In this document: piece after piece, positions 24,748 through 32,118 of the stretch
Position numbering within the stretch: the stretch's first letter is position 1
Layout of the letters: every line of letters starts with the position of its first letter
The notes under the pieces: model-generated
Told to the model about the DNA's origin: nothing
The model's input: only the letters and a program-made list of their open reading frames with translations
The model's database searches: none
From: Thiocystis violascens
GTDB lineage: Bacteria; Pseudomonadota; Gammaproteobacteria; Chromatiales; Chromatiaceae
Assembly (NCBI GenBank): GCA_020721065.1
Contig: DYNM01000027.1
Span: 1 to 35,506, forward strand
Direction: 5' to 3'
Length of the DNA stretch: 35,506 nt
Position numbers and translations under genes: made by a program

Positions 24748-25865
24748 TGACGACACTAAAAGCCTACAAATATCGAATTTATCCTACTAAAACACAGAAA
24801 GTTTTGTTAAACAAAACGTTTGGTTGTGTTCGTGTCGTTTGGAATCATTTGGTTGAAGTATTCAATCAATTCGATAGGAACCAAATTGAACAATTGCAGC
24901 CACTAACTTCAACGCAACTCAGACAAAAGTTTGAGTGGATGCGCGAGGTGAGCGCGGCAGCGTTGCAACAAAAAGAAATCGATTTTAAAACTTTCAAAAA
25001 AGCCTATTTTTCAAACTCGCGTAAAAATAAAATTGGTAGACCTTCTTTTAAAAACCGTGATTCCCGTCAAAGTTATCGTTTACCAAATCAAAAGTTTACA
25101 GTCAACGAGAAAACAATTCGACTTGAAAAAATCGGCACGGTGAAGCTGGTGCTAGACCGCGCTGTACCTGTCGGTTGTAAACTGCTGTCAGTGACAGTAT
25201 CTAAAAATAAATGTGGTCAATTTTTTGCATCAGTTTTAGTGGAATGTATCACTATACAAAAACCAAAAACGGGCAACCGAATTGGTTTAGACATTGGTTT
25301 AAAAATGTTTCTAACTGGTAGTGACGGATTCACTATTGAAAACCCGAAGTTTTTCCGCGAGAACCAAGCGGAATTCAAACAAGCACAACGTCATCTTTCT
25401 CGTAAAAAGAAAGGCTCCGTACGCTATAAAAAAGCCAAGTTGAGAGTAGCAAAAATCTACAACTACCTTGTCAATCAGCGTCAACATTTCATTCAAACAA
25501 AAACCACTGAACTCATCAATTGTTATGATTTCATTGGTATAGAAGATTTAAGTGTCGCTGGTATGCTGAAAAATCACAACTTGGCTAAATCAATTGCGGA
25601 CGCAGCATTCTCTGAGTTTTACCGCACGTTAAGTTATAAAGCGGTGTGGTATGGCAAAGAAGTCGTCAAAGTGGATAGATGGTTTCCCAGCTCTAAACTT
25701 TGTTCAGATTGTGGTTGGAAACACGATAATTTGACGTTATCAGATCGAGTGTTTGAATGTTTGGCGTGTGGTTTGAAACAAGACCGCGACTTAAATGCCA
25801 GTAAAAACATTTTGCAGGAAGCACTGAGAGTGAGCAGTGCTATACGGACGCCGAGTGAGGGTTAG
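24747..25865 (+). CDS. tnpB: TnpB, RNA-guided nuclease of an IS200/IS605/IS607-type element
   Basis: This 372-residue protein is intact for the family. The N-terminal wedge/helical region begins LKAYKYRIYPTKTQK. The RuvC-like active site shows Asp182 in GLDIGLK, Glu266 in GIEDLSV, and the C-terminal Asp in QDRDLNASKNI (346-348). The zinc finger is CSDCG (319, 322) and CLACG (338, 341). TnpB proteins cut DNA guided by an RNA made from the 3' end of the element, helping it persist, and are ancestors of Cas12. The start is GTG at 24,747, sharing its first G with the stop of the tnpA remnant. All catalytic residues are present, so the nuclease may be active although its transposase is broken. Confidence 0.9.
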   Translation: MTTLKAYKYRIYPTKTQKVLLNKTFGCVRVVWNHLVEVFNQFDRNQIEQLQPLTSTQLRQKFEWMREVSAAALQQKEIDFKTFKKAYFSNSRKNKIGRPSFKNRDSRQSYRLPNQKFTVNEKTIRLEKIGTVKLVLDRAVPVGCKLLSVTVSKNKCGQFFASVLVECITIQKPKTGNRIGLDIGLKMFLTGSDGFTIENPKFFRENQAEFKQAQRHLSRKKKGSVRYKKAKLRVAKIYNYLVNQRQHFIQTKTTELINCYDFIGIEDLSVAGMLKNHNLAKSIADAAFSEFYRTLSYKAVWYGKEVVKVDRWFPSSKLCSDCGWKHDNLTLSDRVFECLACGLKQDRDLNASKNILQEALRVSSAIRTPSEG

Positions 25866-25940
25866 ACTTAACCGCTTAACGTGGTTTAAGCACTTTGCAT
25901 TGAAGCGTTTAGAAAACTGTAGAAATCATTTTCTATGGAA
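25760..25940 (+). ncRNA. predicted TnpB guide RNA (omega RNA/reRNA) region
   Basis: In TnpB elements the guide RNA scaffold overlaps the 3' end of tnpB and ends at the right border, with the guide taken from flanking DNA. Here the expected region contains dyads GAGTGAGC-type at 25,827-25,836, CTTAACC/GGTTTAAG around 25,867-25,890 and AGAAAA/TTTTCT at 25,911-25,934. If the element ends near 25,940, the guide would come from the sequence beginning there, upstream of glnA. Boundaries are inferred from family knowledge, not seen directly. Confidence 0.33.
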
Positions 25941-26001
25941 TTCGTCACTACATCGGTTGCGGTTGATTCGTTAAAACCACGACGCGCTGCGCAGTTTTGG
26001 G

Positions 26002-26051
26002 GCACGGCGCTGGCGCGGCGCACGATTTGAAGGCACTGGCGCTGGCGCGGC
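26002..26051 (+). promoter_or_regulatory. paired NtrC-like enhancer sites upstream of glnA
   Basis: A 14-bp sequence, GGCGCTGGCGCGGC, occurs exactly at 26,006-26,019 and again at 26,038-26,051, offset by 32 bp (three helical turns). Each copy is preceded by GCAC, giving GCAC-N7-GCGC in the first and GCAC-N8-GCGC in the second, near the NtrC dyad GCAC-N7-GTGC. The E. coli glnA enhancer also has two sites 32 bp apart upstream of a sigma-54 promoter. They would lie about 75-105 bp before the predicted start site. ntrC is encoded about 3 kb downstream. Binding is inferred. Confidence 0.42.
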
Positions 26052-26088
26052 AACCGGCGCGGTGCGACCAGAATCATCTGGCGATCTT

Positions 26089-26104
26089 TGGCGCTATGAT
26101 TGCT
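26089..26104 (+). promoter_or_regulatory. sigma-54 promoter of glnA
   Basis: TGGCGCTATGATTGCT matches the -24/-12 consensus (TGGCAC-N5-TTGCW) with one change in the core, and the GG and GC pairs are spaced exactly as required. Transcription would start near 26,115, leaving a leader of about 68 nt before the glnA ATG. Location upstream of glnA in a strain encoding NtrB/NtrC makes it the expected nitrogen-controlled promoter. Confidence 0.6.
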
Positions 26105-26132
26105 AATGTTGCCAGTCGAGCAATTTCGTTGA

Positions 26133-26160
26133 GCGTCGCCGCGCTTGCGACGCTTTTTTT
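26133..26160 (+). terminator. intrinsic-terminator-like hairpin in the glnA leader
   Basis: GCGTCGC (26,133-26,139) pairs perfectly with GCGACGC (26,147-26,153) around a 7-nt loop and is followed by seven Ts. It has all features of a Rho-independent terminator but sits downstream of the predicted sigma-54 start and only 22 nt before the glnA ATG, leaving just the ribosome site (GGAG) after it. It may end transcripts coming from the tnpB element, or act as an attenuator for glnA. Confidence 0.75.
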
Positions 26161-26182
26161 AGCCACAAGCGGAGAAAACTGA

Positions 26183-27586
26183 ATGACCGATGTGATGCAG
26201 ATGATTAAAGACAACGAAGTCAAATTCGTTGACCTGCGTTTTACCGATACTCGCGGCAAGGAACAGCATGTGTCCATGCCTGCCAGCGTCGTCGATGCGG
26301 ACATGTTCCGCGACGGCAAGATGTTTGACGGTTCGTCAATTGCCGGCTGGAAGGGCATTGAAGCCTCCGACATGGTGTTGATGCCAGAAGCTGACACGGC
26401 GGTGATGGACCCGTTCACCGATGAAAATACGCTCATCATTCGCTGCGACATTTTGGAGCCGGAGACGATGACCGGTTACGAGCGCGATCCGCGTTCGGTC
26501 GCCAAACGCGCTGAGGCTTATCTGAAATCGACCGGCATCGCCGACACCGCGTTTTTTGGCCCGGAGCCAGAATTCTTTGTGTTTGATGACGTGCGTTGGG
26601 GCGCGGATATGAGCGGCTGCTTCTGCAAGCTCGATTCGCAGGAAGCCGGTTGGAACTCCGAGCGCGTGTTCCCCGACGGCAACATGGGACATCGTCCGGG
26701 TGTGAAGGGCGGTTATTTCCCCGTGCCGCCGGTCGATTCGCTCAACGATCTCCGCGCTGCGATGTGTTTGACGCTGGAAGAGATGGGCGTTCCAGTCGAG
26801 GTGCATCATCACGAAGTCGCCACCGCTGGGCAGTGCGAAATCGGCACGCGCTTTGACACGCTGGTGCGTCGCGCTGACAAGAATCAGATCACTAAATATG
26901 TGATTCAGAACGTCGCGCACGCTTATGGCAAAACCGCAACGTTCATGCCCAAGCCAATTGTTGGCGACAACGGCACGGGAATGCACGTTCATCAATCGTT
27001 GAGCAAAGACGGGAATAACTTATTTGCTGGTGATAAATACGGCGGTTTGTCCGATACCGCGCTGTATTACATTGGCGGCATTATTAAACATGCTCGCGCT
27101 TTGAATGCGCTGACCAATGCGTCCACCAATTCGTATAAGCGGTTAGTGCCCGGTTTTGAAGCACCAGTGATGCTGGCGTATTCTGCTCGCAATCGCTCGG
27201 CATCCATTCGGATTCCATTCAGCGCCAGCCCAAAAGGTCGCCGGATTGAAGTGCGTTTCCCGGATTCAACCGGCAATCCGTATCTCGCATTCTCAGCAAT
27301 GATGTTGGCGGGTTTGGATGGGATTCAAAACCGCATTCATCCCGGCGATGCGATGGATAAAGATTTATACGATCTGCCGCATGAAGAAGCCCAAGCAATT
27401 CCAACCGTGTGTCATTCGTTGGATATGGCATTGGATGCGCTGGATAAAGATCGGGATTTCCTCACCGTCGGCGGCGTTTTCACTGATGATCTGATTGACA
27501 GTTATATCGCGCTGAAGATGACTGAAGTGACGCGGTTACGCATGACCACGCATCCGGTTGAATTCGATATGTATTACAGCTTGTAA
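26183..27586 (+). CDS. glnA: glutamine synthetase type I
   Basis: This 467-residue class I-beta glutamine synthetase joins ammonia to glutamate using ATP and is a dodecamer in the cytoplasm. Visible landmarks are FDGSSIAGW near residue 49, the ATP/metal segments [11 protein letters not shown] and [17 protein letters not shown], the catalytic-loop region [25 protein letters not shown], and the adenylylation tyrosine in KDLYDLP (Tyr396). The enzyme can therefore be regulated by GlnE-type adenylylation. GGAG precedes the ATG. Upstream signals suggest NtrC/sigma-54 control plus a leader hairpin. TTA leucine codons appear only after about 26,980, a change of codon use inside the gene. ntrB-ntrC lie downstream, separated by hicB. 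Confidence 0.97.
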   Translation: MTDVMQMIKDNEVKFVDLRFTDTRGKEQHVSMPASVVDADMFRDGKMFDGSSIAGWKGIEASDMVLMPEADTAVMDPFTDENTLIIRCDILEPETMTGYERDPRSVAKRAEAYLKSTGIADTAFFGPEPEFFVFDDVRWGADMSGCFCKLDSQEAGWNSERVFPDGNMGHRPGVKGGYFPVPPVDSLNDLRAAMCLTLEEMGVPVEVHHHEVATAGQCEIGTRFDTLVRRADKNQITKYVIQNVAHAYGKTATFMPKPIVGDNGTGMHVHQSLSKDGNNLFAGDKYGGLSDTALYYIGGIIKHARALNALTNASTNSYKRLVPGFEAPVMLAYSARNRSASIRIPFSASPKGRRIEVRFPDSTGNPYLAFSAMMLAGLDGIQNRIHPGDAMDKDLYDLPHEEAQAIPTVCHSLDMALDALDKDRDFLTVGGVFTDDLIDSYIALKMTEVTRLRMTTHPVEFDMYYSL

Positions 27587-27605
27587 TTCGCACGGAATTG
27601 ATTTC

Positions 27606-27623
27606 TGGCGCAGGGATGCGCCA
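27606..27623 (+). terminator. GC-rich hairpin after glnA, possible terminator
   Basis: TGGCGC and GCGCCA pair around the 6-nt loop AGGGAT, and flanking GAATT/AATTC can extend the stem across a bulge. It lies 20 nt after the glnA stop. No uninterrupted T-run follows, so it may be a weak or Rho-assisted terminator, or an RNA 3'-end stabiliser. Confidence 0.3.
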
Positions 27624-27668
27624 ATTCTGCATTCACTTTGTTTCAACATTTGATCCCGCTGTTATCCA

Positions 27669-27878
27669 ATGAAAACCTACACGGCAATTATTGAACGCTG
27701 TCCAGATACTGGGCTGTACGTTGGTTTTGTGCCCGGCTTTCGCGGGGCGCATTCGCAAGCAGAAACACTGGATGAACTCAATCTCAATCTTCAAGAAGTC
27801 ATTGCCATGTTGCTTGAAGATGGTGAACCAAAATTAGAAGCCGAATTTATCGGCACTCAGAATATCGTCATTGCTTAA
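27669..27878 (+). CDS. hicB: HicB-family antitoxin, short form
   Basis: This 69-residue protein of the short HicB type has YTAIIERCPDTGLYVGFVPG, GAHSQAETLDELNLNLQEVI and MLLEDGEPKLEAEFIGTQ. It adopts a partial RNase-H-like fold and normally neutralises the HicA mRNA interferase encoded next to it. There is no C-terminal DNA-binding domain. No intact hicA is present on either side; only a short remnant follows. It therefore appears to be an orphan antitoxin placed between glnA and ntrB, where it might persist as an inert relic or guard against HicA toxins encoded elsewhere. Confidence 0.85.
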   Translation: MKTYTAIIERCPDTGLYVGFVPGFRGAHSQAETLDELNLNLQEVIAMLLEDGEPKLEAEFIGTQNIVIA

Positions 27879-27957
27879 AATTGGACATCTTCCTGTTATT
27901 AAAATCGCTAAAGATATTGGTTTAACAGTAGATGAACTGTTTAATGCCAACCATTGA
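27879..27957 (+). pseudogene. internally deleted hicA remnant
   Basis: Directly after the hicB stop, a frame without a proper start codon reads IGHLPVIKIAKDIGLTVDEL and FNANH, then stop. LPVIK resembles the N-terminus of HicA proteins, and AKDIGLTVDEL resembles their C-terminal helix (typically ILKDAGLTVEEF). The central dsRBD-like part with the catalytic His (GSH motif) is gone. This fits a toxin gene inactivated by a large in-frame deletion. The similarity is short, so the call is tentative. Confidence 0.45.
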
Positions 27958-27969
27958 AAAATCATTCAG

Positions 27970-29076
27970 ATGACAATCCAGCCCGCTGCCACTCTCGAAC
28001 GGATGATTCTTGATCATCTCAATACGGCGGTGATGCTATTTGATCAGACGCTGCGCCTGACTTATCTCAATCCTGCCGCTGAAATGTTGTTTGAAATCAG
28101 CGCCCGTCATCTCATCGGTCAACCGGCTGCCGCGCTGCTGCCGTGCCCCGATACCAATGTCGAACAACGCTTGATCGCCGCGCTCGCCGCTCGCCATCCG
28201 TTCACCGAGCGCGAGGTCAATATCTGCGTCGCCGACGGGCGCACCAAAACGGTGAATTGCACCGTGTTGCCGCTCGCGCCGAGCGATGACGGCGGGGCGT
28301 TGCTGGTTGAACTCAATCAGGTGGATCGGCAGTTGCGGATCACCCGCGAGGAACATTTACTTTCACAACATCAGGCGACGCAGACGTTGCTGCGCGGGTT
28401 GGCGCACGAGATTAAAAATCCACTCGGTGGGCTGCGCGGCGCGGCGCAATTGTTGGAACAGGAGTTGCCGGACGCGAGTTTGCGCGAATACACCCGCATC
28501 ATCATTGATGAAGCCGACCGGTTGCAGGCGCTGATGAATCGAATGCTCGGCCCGAATCGGTTGCCCAGCCGCCGCGCCGTCAACATTCACGACGTGCTCG
28601 AACATGTGCGCAGCCTGATGTTGGCAGAATCGCCCGCTGGGCCTGCGATTGTGCGCAATTACGATCCGAGTATTCCCGACTGCCGCGCCGATCCCGACCG
28701 TTTAATTCAAGCCTTTCTCAATTTAGTGCGCAATGCCGCTGCCGCTGCCGGAATACAGGGGCAAATTGAATTAAAAACTCGCGTATTGCGCCAATTCACA
28801 CTCGGCAATCAACGGCATCGGCTCGTATTGCAAGCGCAGGTACACGACAATGGCGCGGGCATTCCCGCCGACATCCGCGATCAGATTTTTTTCCCGATGG
28901 TGTCCGGGCGCGTGGGCGGCAGTGGTTTAGGGCTGCCAATTGCGCAGGAATTGATTAGTCAACACGGCGGTTTAATTGAATGCGACAGTTGCCCCGGCGA
29001 CACCACGTTTACTGTTTATTTGCCATTGGAGTCGGCGCATGGCGCAAGAACCGAAAGTTTGGGTCATCGACGATGA
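27970..29076 (+). CDS. glnL: nitrogen regulation sensor kinase NtrB
   Basis: This 368-residue cytoplasmic histidine kinase controls NtrC phosphorylation in response to PII. A PAS domain occupies about residues 10-120 (LNTAVMLFDQTLRLTYLNPA). The phospho-accepting His146 lies in GLAHEIKNPLGGLRGA. The ATP-binding domain has the N box FLNLVRNAAAAAG, the G1 box DNGAGIP and the G2 box GSGLGLPIAQE. There is no membrane segment, as expected. The 3' end overlaps the ntrC start by 38 nt, so the two are coupled. It is separated from glnA by the hicB locus rather than forming a tight glnA-ntrBC unit. Confidence 0.93.
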   Translation: MTIQPAATLERMILDHLNTAVMLFDQTLRLTYLNPAAEMLFEISARHLIGQPAAALLPCPDTNVEQRLIAALAARHPFTEREVNICVADGRTKTVNCTVLPLAPSDDGGALLVELNQVDRQLRITREEHLLSQHQATQTLLRGLAHEIKNPLGGLRGAAQLLEQELPDASLREYTRIIIDEADRLQALMNRMLGPNRLPSRRAVNIHDVLEHVRSLMLAESPAGPAIVRNYDPSIPDCRADPDRLIQAFLNLVRNAAAAAGIQGQIELKTRVLRQFTLGNQRHRLVLQAQVHDNGAGIPADIRDQIFFPMVSGRVGGSGLGLPIAQELISQHGGLIECDSCPGDTTFTVYLPLESAHGARTESLGHRR

Positions 29077-30469
29077 CCGTTCAATTCGCTGGGTATTGGA
29101 TCGCGCATTGCGTAAAGCAGCAATGCACGTCACCTGTTTTTCTAATGGCGTTGGCATTTTAGAAGCACTCCAACATGAACAACCTGATGTCATTCTCAGC
29201 GACATCCGAATGCCCGGTATTGATGGGCTTGATTTATTAAAACAACTCTCCGCTCGCTATCCGCAATTGCCGGTTATTATAATGACTGCGCATTCCGATT
29301 TGGATAGCGCCGTCTCCGCTTTTAATAGCGGCGCATTTGAATATCTGCCCAAACCTTTTGATTTAGATGACGCCGTTGCGCAGGTGACGCGAGCCTGTCG
29401 GCGTGGGCGCGAGGACCGCACCGAGACAGTTGCGGCGGTGAAAACGCCCGACATCATTGGCGAAGCGCCCGCGATGCAGGAGGTGTTTCGAGCGATTGGG
29501 CGGCTGGCGCGTTCGCACATCACCGTCTTGATTAACGGCGAATCGGGCACTGGCAAAGAACTGGTTGCTCACGCGCTGCATCGCCACAGCCCGCGCAGCG
29601 AACGTCCGTTTATTGCGTTGAATATGGCGGCAATTCCGCGTGATTTGCTGGAATCTGAACTGTTTGGGCACGAACGCGGCGCGTTCACTGGCGCACAAGC
29701 GCGGCGGGAAGGACGGTTTGAGCAAGCCGACGGCGGGACGCTATTTTTGGATGAAATCGGCGACATGCCGGCGGAAATGCAGACGCGGCTGCTGCGCGTG
29801 CTCGCCGATGGCGCGTTTTATCGGGTGGGCGGCGTCGCGCCGCTGCGGGTGGACGTGCGCATCATCGCTGCGACGCATCAACATTTAGAAACGCTGGTGC
29901 AACAAGGGCGATTCCGCGAAGATTTATTTCATCGTCTCAATGTCATTCGTATTCACCTACCGGCGCTGCGCGACCGCCGCGAAGATATTCCAGTATTGAT
30001 GCGGCATTTTCTCGCGCAAGCCGCAATTGAATTAAGCTGCGACCCAAAAGTATTACAACCGACTGCGATTGAACAATTACAACGTTTGGATTGGCCGGGT
30101 AATGTGCGGCAATTAGAAAACACGGCGCGGTGGTTGACGGTCATGGCAGCGGGTAAACAAATTCATGCCGAAGATTTGCCGCCTGAATTAAATCCGCTGT
30201 TAATAGAAACAACGGATGATGAGGCTTGGGAACCGGCGCTGCGGCGGTGGGCGCGGCAACGGCTGGCGCAACAGCAAGAAGCATTATTAGATACGGCATT
30301 GCCAACTTTTGAACGGATTTTAATTCAAGTGGCATTAGAACATACGGCGGGACGGCGACAAGAAGCGGCGCGACGTTTAGGTTGGGGACGCAATACTTTG
30401 ACCAGAAAAATTAAAGAATTGCGCCTTGAAAATGAAGCAGAATCTGAATCAATAACGGATAAGGAATAA
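29039..30469 (+). CDS. glnG: nitrogen regulation response regulator NtrC
   Basis: This 476-residue sigma-54 activator starts with a receiver domain (acidic DDD near residue 11, phospho-acceptor Asp55 in LSDIRMPG, Lys in PKPF). The AAA+ domain has Walker A GESGTGKE (167-174), the sigma-54 contact loop GAFTGA (214-219) and Walker [12 protein letters not shown]. The C-terminus is a Fis-type helix-turn-helix ([20 protein letters not shown]). The ATG at 29,039 gives the standard N-terminus [13 protein letters not shown]; an earlier in-frame start inside ntrB would add unrelated residues. It is expected to activate glnA through the sites at 26,002-26,051. Codon use drifts from GC-rich to AT-rich in the last third. 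Confidence 0.95.
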   Translation: MAQEPKVWVIDDDRSIRWVLDRALRKAAMHVTCFSNGVGILEALQHEQPDVILSDIRMPGIDGLDLLKQLSARYPQLPVIIMTAHSDLDSAVSAFNSGAFEYLPKPFDLDDAVAQVTRACRRGREDRTETVAAVKTPDIIGEAPAMQEVFRAIGRLARSHITVLINGESGTGKELVAHALHRHSPRSERPFIALNMAAIPRDLLESELFGHERGAFTGAQARREGRFEQADGGTLFLDEIGDMPAEMQTRLLRVLADGAFYRVGGVAPLRVDVRIIAATHQHLETLVQQGRFREDLFHRLNVIRIHLPALRDRREDIPVLMRHFLAQAAIELSCDPKVLQPTAIEQLQRLDWPGNVRQLENTARWLTVMAAGKQIHAEDLPPELNPLLIETTDDEAWEPALRRWARQRLAQQQEALLDTALPTFERILIQVALEHTAGRRQEAARRLGWGRNTLTRKIKELRLENEAESESITDKE

Positions 30470-30471
30470 TT

Positions 30472-30864
30472 GTGGATAGTTTCAGTTTAGTACTAACCAA
30501 TTGTGAAATTTCAGCAATTGAATTAGAGCAAGATTGTTTACGGCTGCGCATTGCTCGCGCTGATTTGATTAAAACGCTGACTGGTTCCGCCGAGCGGACG
30601 CGCTGGTGGCAAGCGGGAGAATTGGTATTAGAAGAAGCGGTATTGGAATCGCAATTGCCGGAAGGTGCAGTGCGGTGTTTAGGTGGTGATCTTGACGACA
30701 ACATTTATACTTACCGCGATATGTTGCCAATTCCATTAGTCAGTCGCGGGCATATTCGCTGTCAATTGCAATTTGAAGGAATTACTGCGCCGTTTATTGC
30801 CAGCGGTTCTGCGGTGGAATTAACGCTGCATGGCAGCGCGAAATATATTGAACATCTGCGGTAA
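30472..30864 (+). CDS. unknown 130-residue protein co-transcribed with ntrC
   Basis: I do not recognise a family. The GTG start lies 2 nt after the ntrC stop with AAGGA 6-10 nt upstream, so it is the third gene of the ntrBC unit. The protein has no signal peptide or membrane segment and is acidic. It looks mostly beta-stranded, with VLEEAVLESQLPEGAVRCLG, a central YTYRDMLPIPLVSRGHIRCQ and an ending of SAVELTLHGSAKYIEHLR. The position next to nitrogen regulators may be incidental. Confidence 0.75.
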   Translation: MDSFSLVLTNCEISAIELEQDCLRLRIARADLIKTLTGSAERTRWWQAGELVLEEAVLESQLPEGAVRCLGGDLDDNIYTYRDMLPIPLVSRGHIRCQLQFEGITAPFIASGSAVELTLHGSAKYIEHLR

Positions 30865-30883
30865 TGCGTAATTGGATTAAAAA

Positions 30884-32089
30884 ATGATCACACTTGGAAT
30901 TGATCGCATATTAGAAGAACCCACTTTGCGGCAGCAATTACGCGGACGGCGGCTGGCGTTATTAGGTCATTCAGCATCAATGACGCGCAGCGGGCAGCAT
31001 AGTTTAGATGCGTTAATGGCATTAAATGATTTAAATATTGTTGCTGCTTTTGGCCCGCAACACGGAATGCGCGGCGATCAACAAGATAATATGCAGGAAA
31101 CTCCAGATGCGTTTGATGTGCAGCATGGCATTCCCGTATACAGTCTTTATGGCACAGTGCGTTATCCAACACCTGCCATGCTTGATTGCTTTGATGTGTT
31201 ATTGGTGGATTTACAAGATATTGGTACGCGCATTTATACCTATGTCACGACGCTGTGTTATTTCATTGAAGCGTGCGCCGCAAATCATAAAGCGTTGTGG
31301 GTACTAGATCGCCCCAATCCTATTGGACGTCCATTAGAAGGCACGTTATTAGAACCGGGTTGGGAAAGTTTTGTCGGGATTGGGTCGTTGTTAATGCGAC
31401 ACGGTTTAACGTTAGGTGAATTAGCGCAGTGGTTTATTAGAGAACGTCAACTTAGCTTGGAATTCCAAGTGATTCAAATGCACGGATACTTTCCTACTGC
31501 TGCACCCGGATTTGGCTGGCCTATTCATCAATTGGCATGGGTGAATCCTAGCCCCAATGCTTCAAGTCTCAATATGGCGCGTTGTTTTCCCGGCACCGTA
31601 TTACTTGAAGGCACCACTTTATCAGAAGGACGCGGCACCACAACTGCTTTAGAATTATTTGGAGCACCTGATTTAGATATTGGGCGCATTATACGGCGTA
31701 TGGAAAAAACCAACCGGGATTGGATGACTGGTGCGCTTATTCGTCCATGTTGGTTCAAACCAACATTTCACAAATATGCCAATCAATTATGTGCGGGTTT
31801 ACAGATTCACACCGATTGCGCAGCCTATCAACATCATCACTTTAAGCCTTATCGGTTTATGGCACTGTTTTTCAAAAGTGTGCGGCTTGAATATCCAAAT
31901 TACCCGTTGTGGCGCGATTTTCACTACGAATATGAAACCGAACGCTTGGCGATTGACTTATTAAGTGGAGGTACTTTTTTACGCGATTGGGTTGATAATT
32001 CTGATAGTACCATTGGTGATTTAGAACAGCGTCTTATTCGTGACGAACAACAGTGGGCTGCCATAAGCATCCCATTACATGTTTATTAA
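30884..32089 (+). CDS. NamZ-family (DUF1343) exo-beta-N-acetylmuramidase-like protein
   Basis: This 401-residue protein has the DUF1343 motifs in order: LALLGHSASM, AAFGPQHGMRGD near residue 57, VLLVDLQDIGTRIYTYVTTL near 103-122, LWVLDRPNPIGRP, GTLLEPGWESFVG, WVNPSPNASSLNMAR and LLEGTTLSEGRGTTTALE. Characterised Firmicutes and Bacteroidetes members release N-acetylmuramic acid from peptidoglycan fragments. Unlike secreted YbbC-type members, this one has no signal peptide, so it probably works on cytoplasmic muropeptides or sugars. It begins 19 nt after the previous gene. Whether its activity is the same as NamZ is not shown. Confidence 0.83.
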   Translation: MITLGIDRILEEPTLRQQLRGRRLALLGHSASMTRSGQHSLDALMALNDLNIVAAFGPQHGMRGDQQDNMQETPDAFDVQHGIPVYSLYGTVRYPTPAMLDCFDVLLVDLQDIGTRIYTYVTTLCYFIEACAANHKALWVLDRPNPIGRPLEGTLLEPGWESFVGIGSLLMRHGLTLGELAQWFIRERQLSLEFQVIQMHGYFPTAAPGFGWPIHQLAWVNPSPNASSLNMARCFPGTVLLEGTTLSEGRGTTTALELFGAPDLDIGRIIRRMEKTNRDWMTGALIRPCWFKPTFHKYANQLCAGLQIHTDCAAYQHHHFKPYRFMALFFKSVRLEYPNYPLWRDFHYEYETERLAIDLLSGGTFLRDWVDNSDSTIGDLEQRLIRDEQQWAAISIPLHVY

Positions 32090-32118
32090 TTTTGTTTGTT
32101 AAAATAGGCGCAACAGTT

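Larger units (their letters stand above)
24620..25940 (+). mobile_element. IS607-like (tnpB-only) insertion element, ends approximate
   Basis: The unit contains a short remnant of an IS607-type TnpA, an intact tnpB overlapping it by 1 nt, and a structured 3' region. AATACT/AGTATT at 24,624-24,640 forms a hairpin near the left end and AGAAAA/TTTTCT at 25,911-25,934 one near the right end. Its AT-rich composition contrasts with glyQ on the left and glnA on the right. Exact borders cannot be fixed without an empty-site comparison. With TnpA truncated, movement would need a transposase in trans. Confidence 0.55.

Noticed and set aside
25941..26180. Possible coding remnant between tnpB and glnA
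   Set aside because: The 61-codon plus-strand frame and the 63-codon minus-strand frame resemble nothing known; the stretch is better explained by the enhancer repeats, sigma-54 promoter and leader hairpin.
26336..26995. 219-codon minus-strand frame inside glnA
   Set aside because: It is the mirror of the strongly conserved glnA frame and has His/Arg-rich shadow composition.
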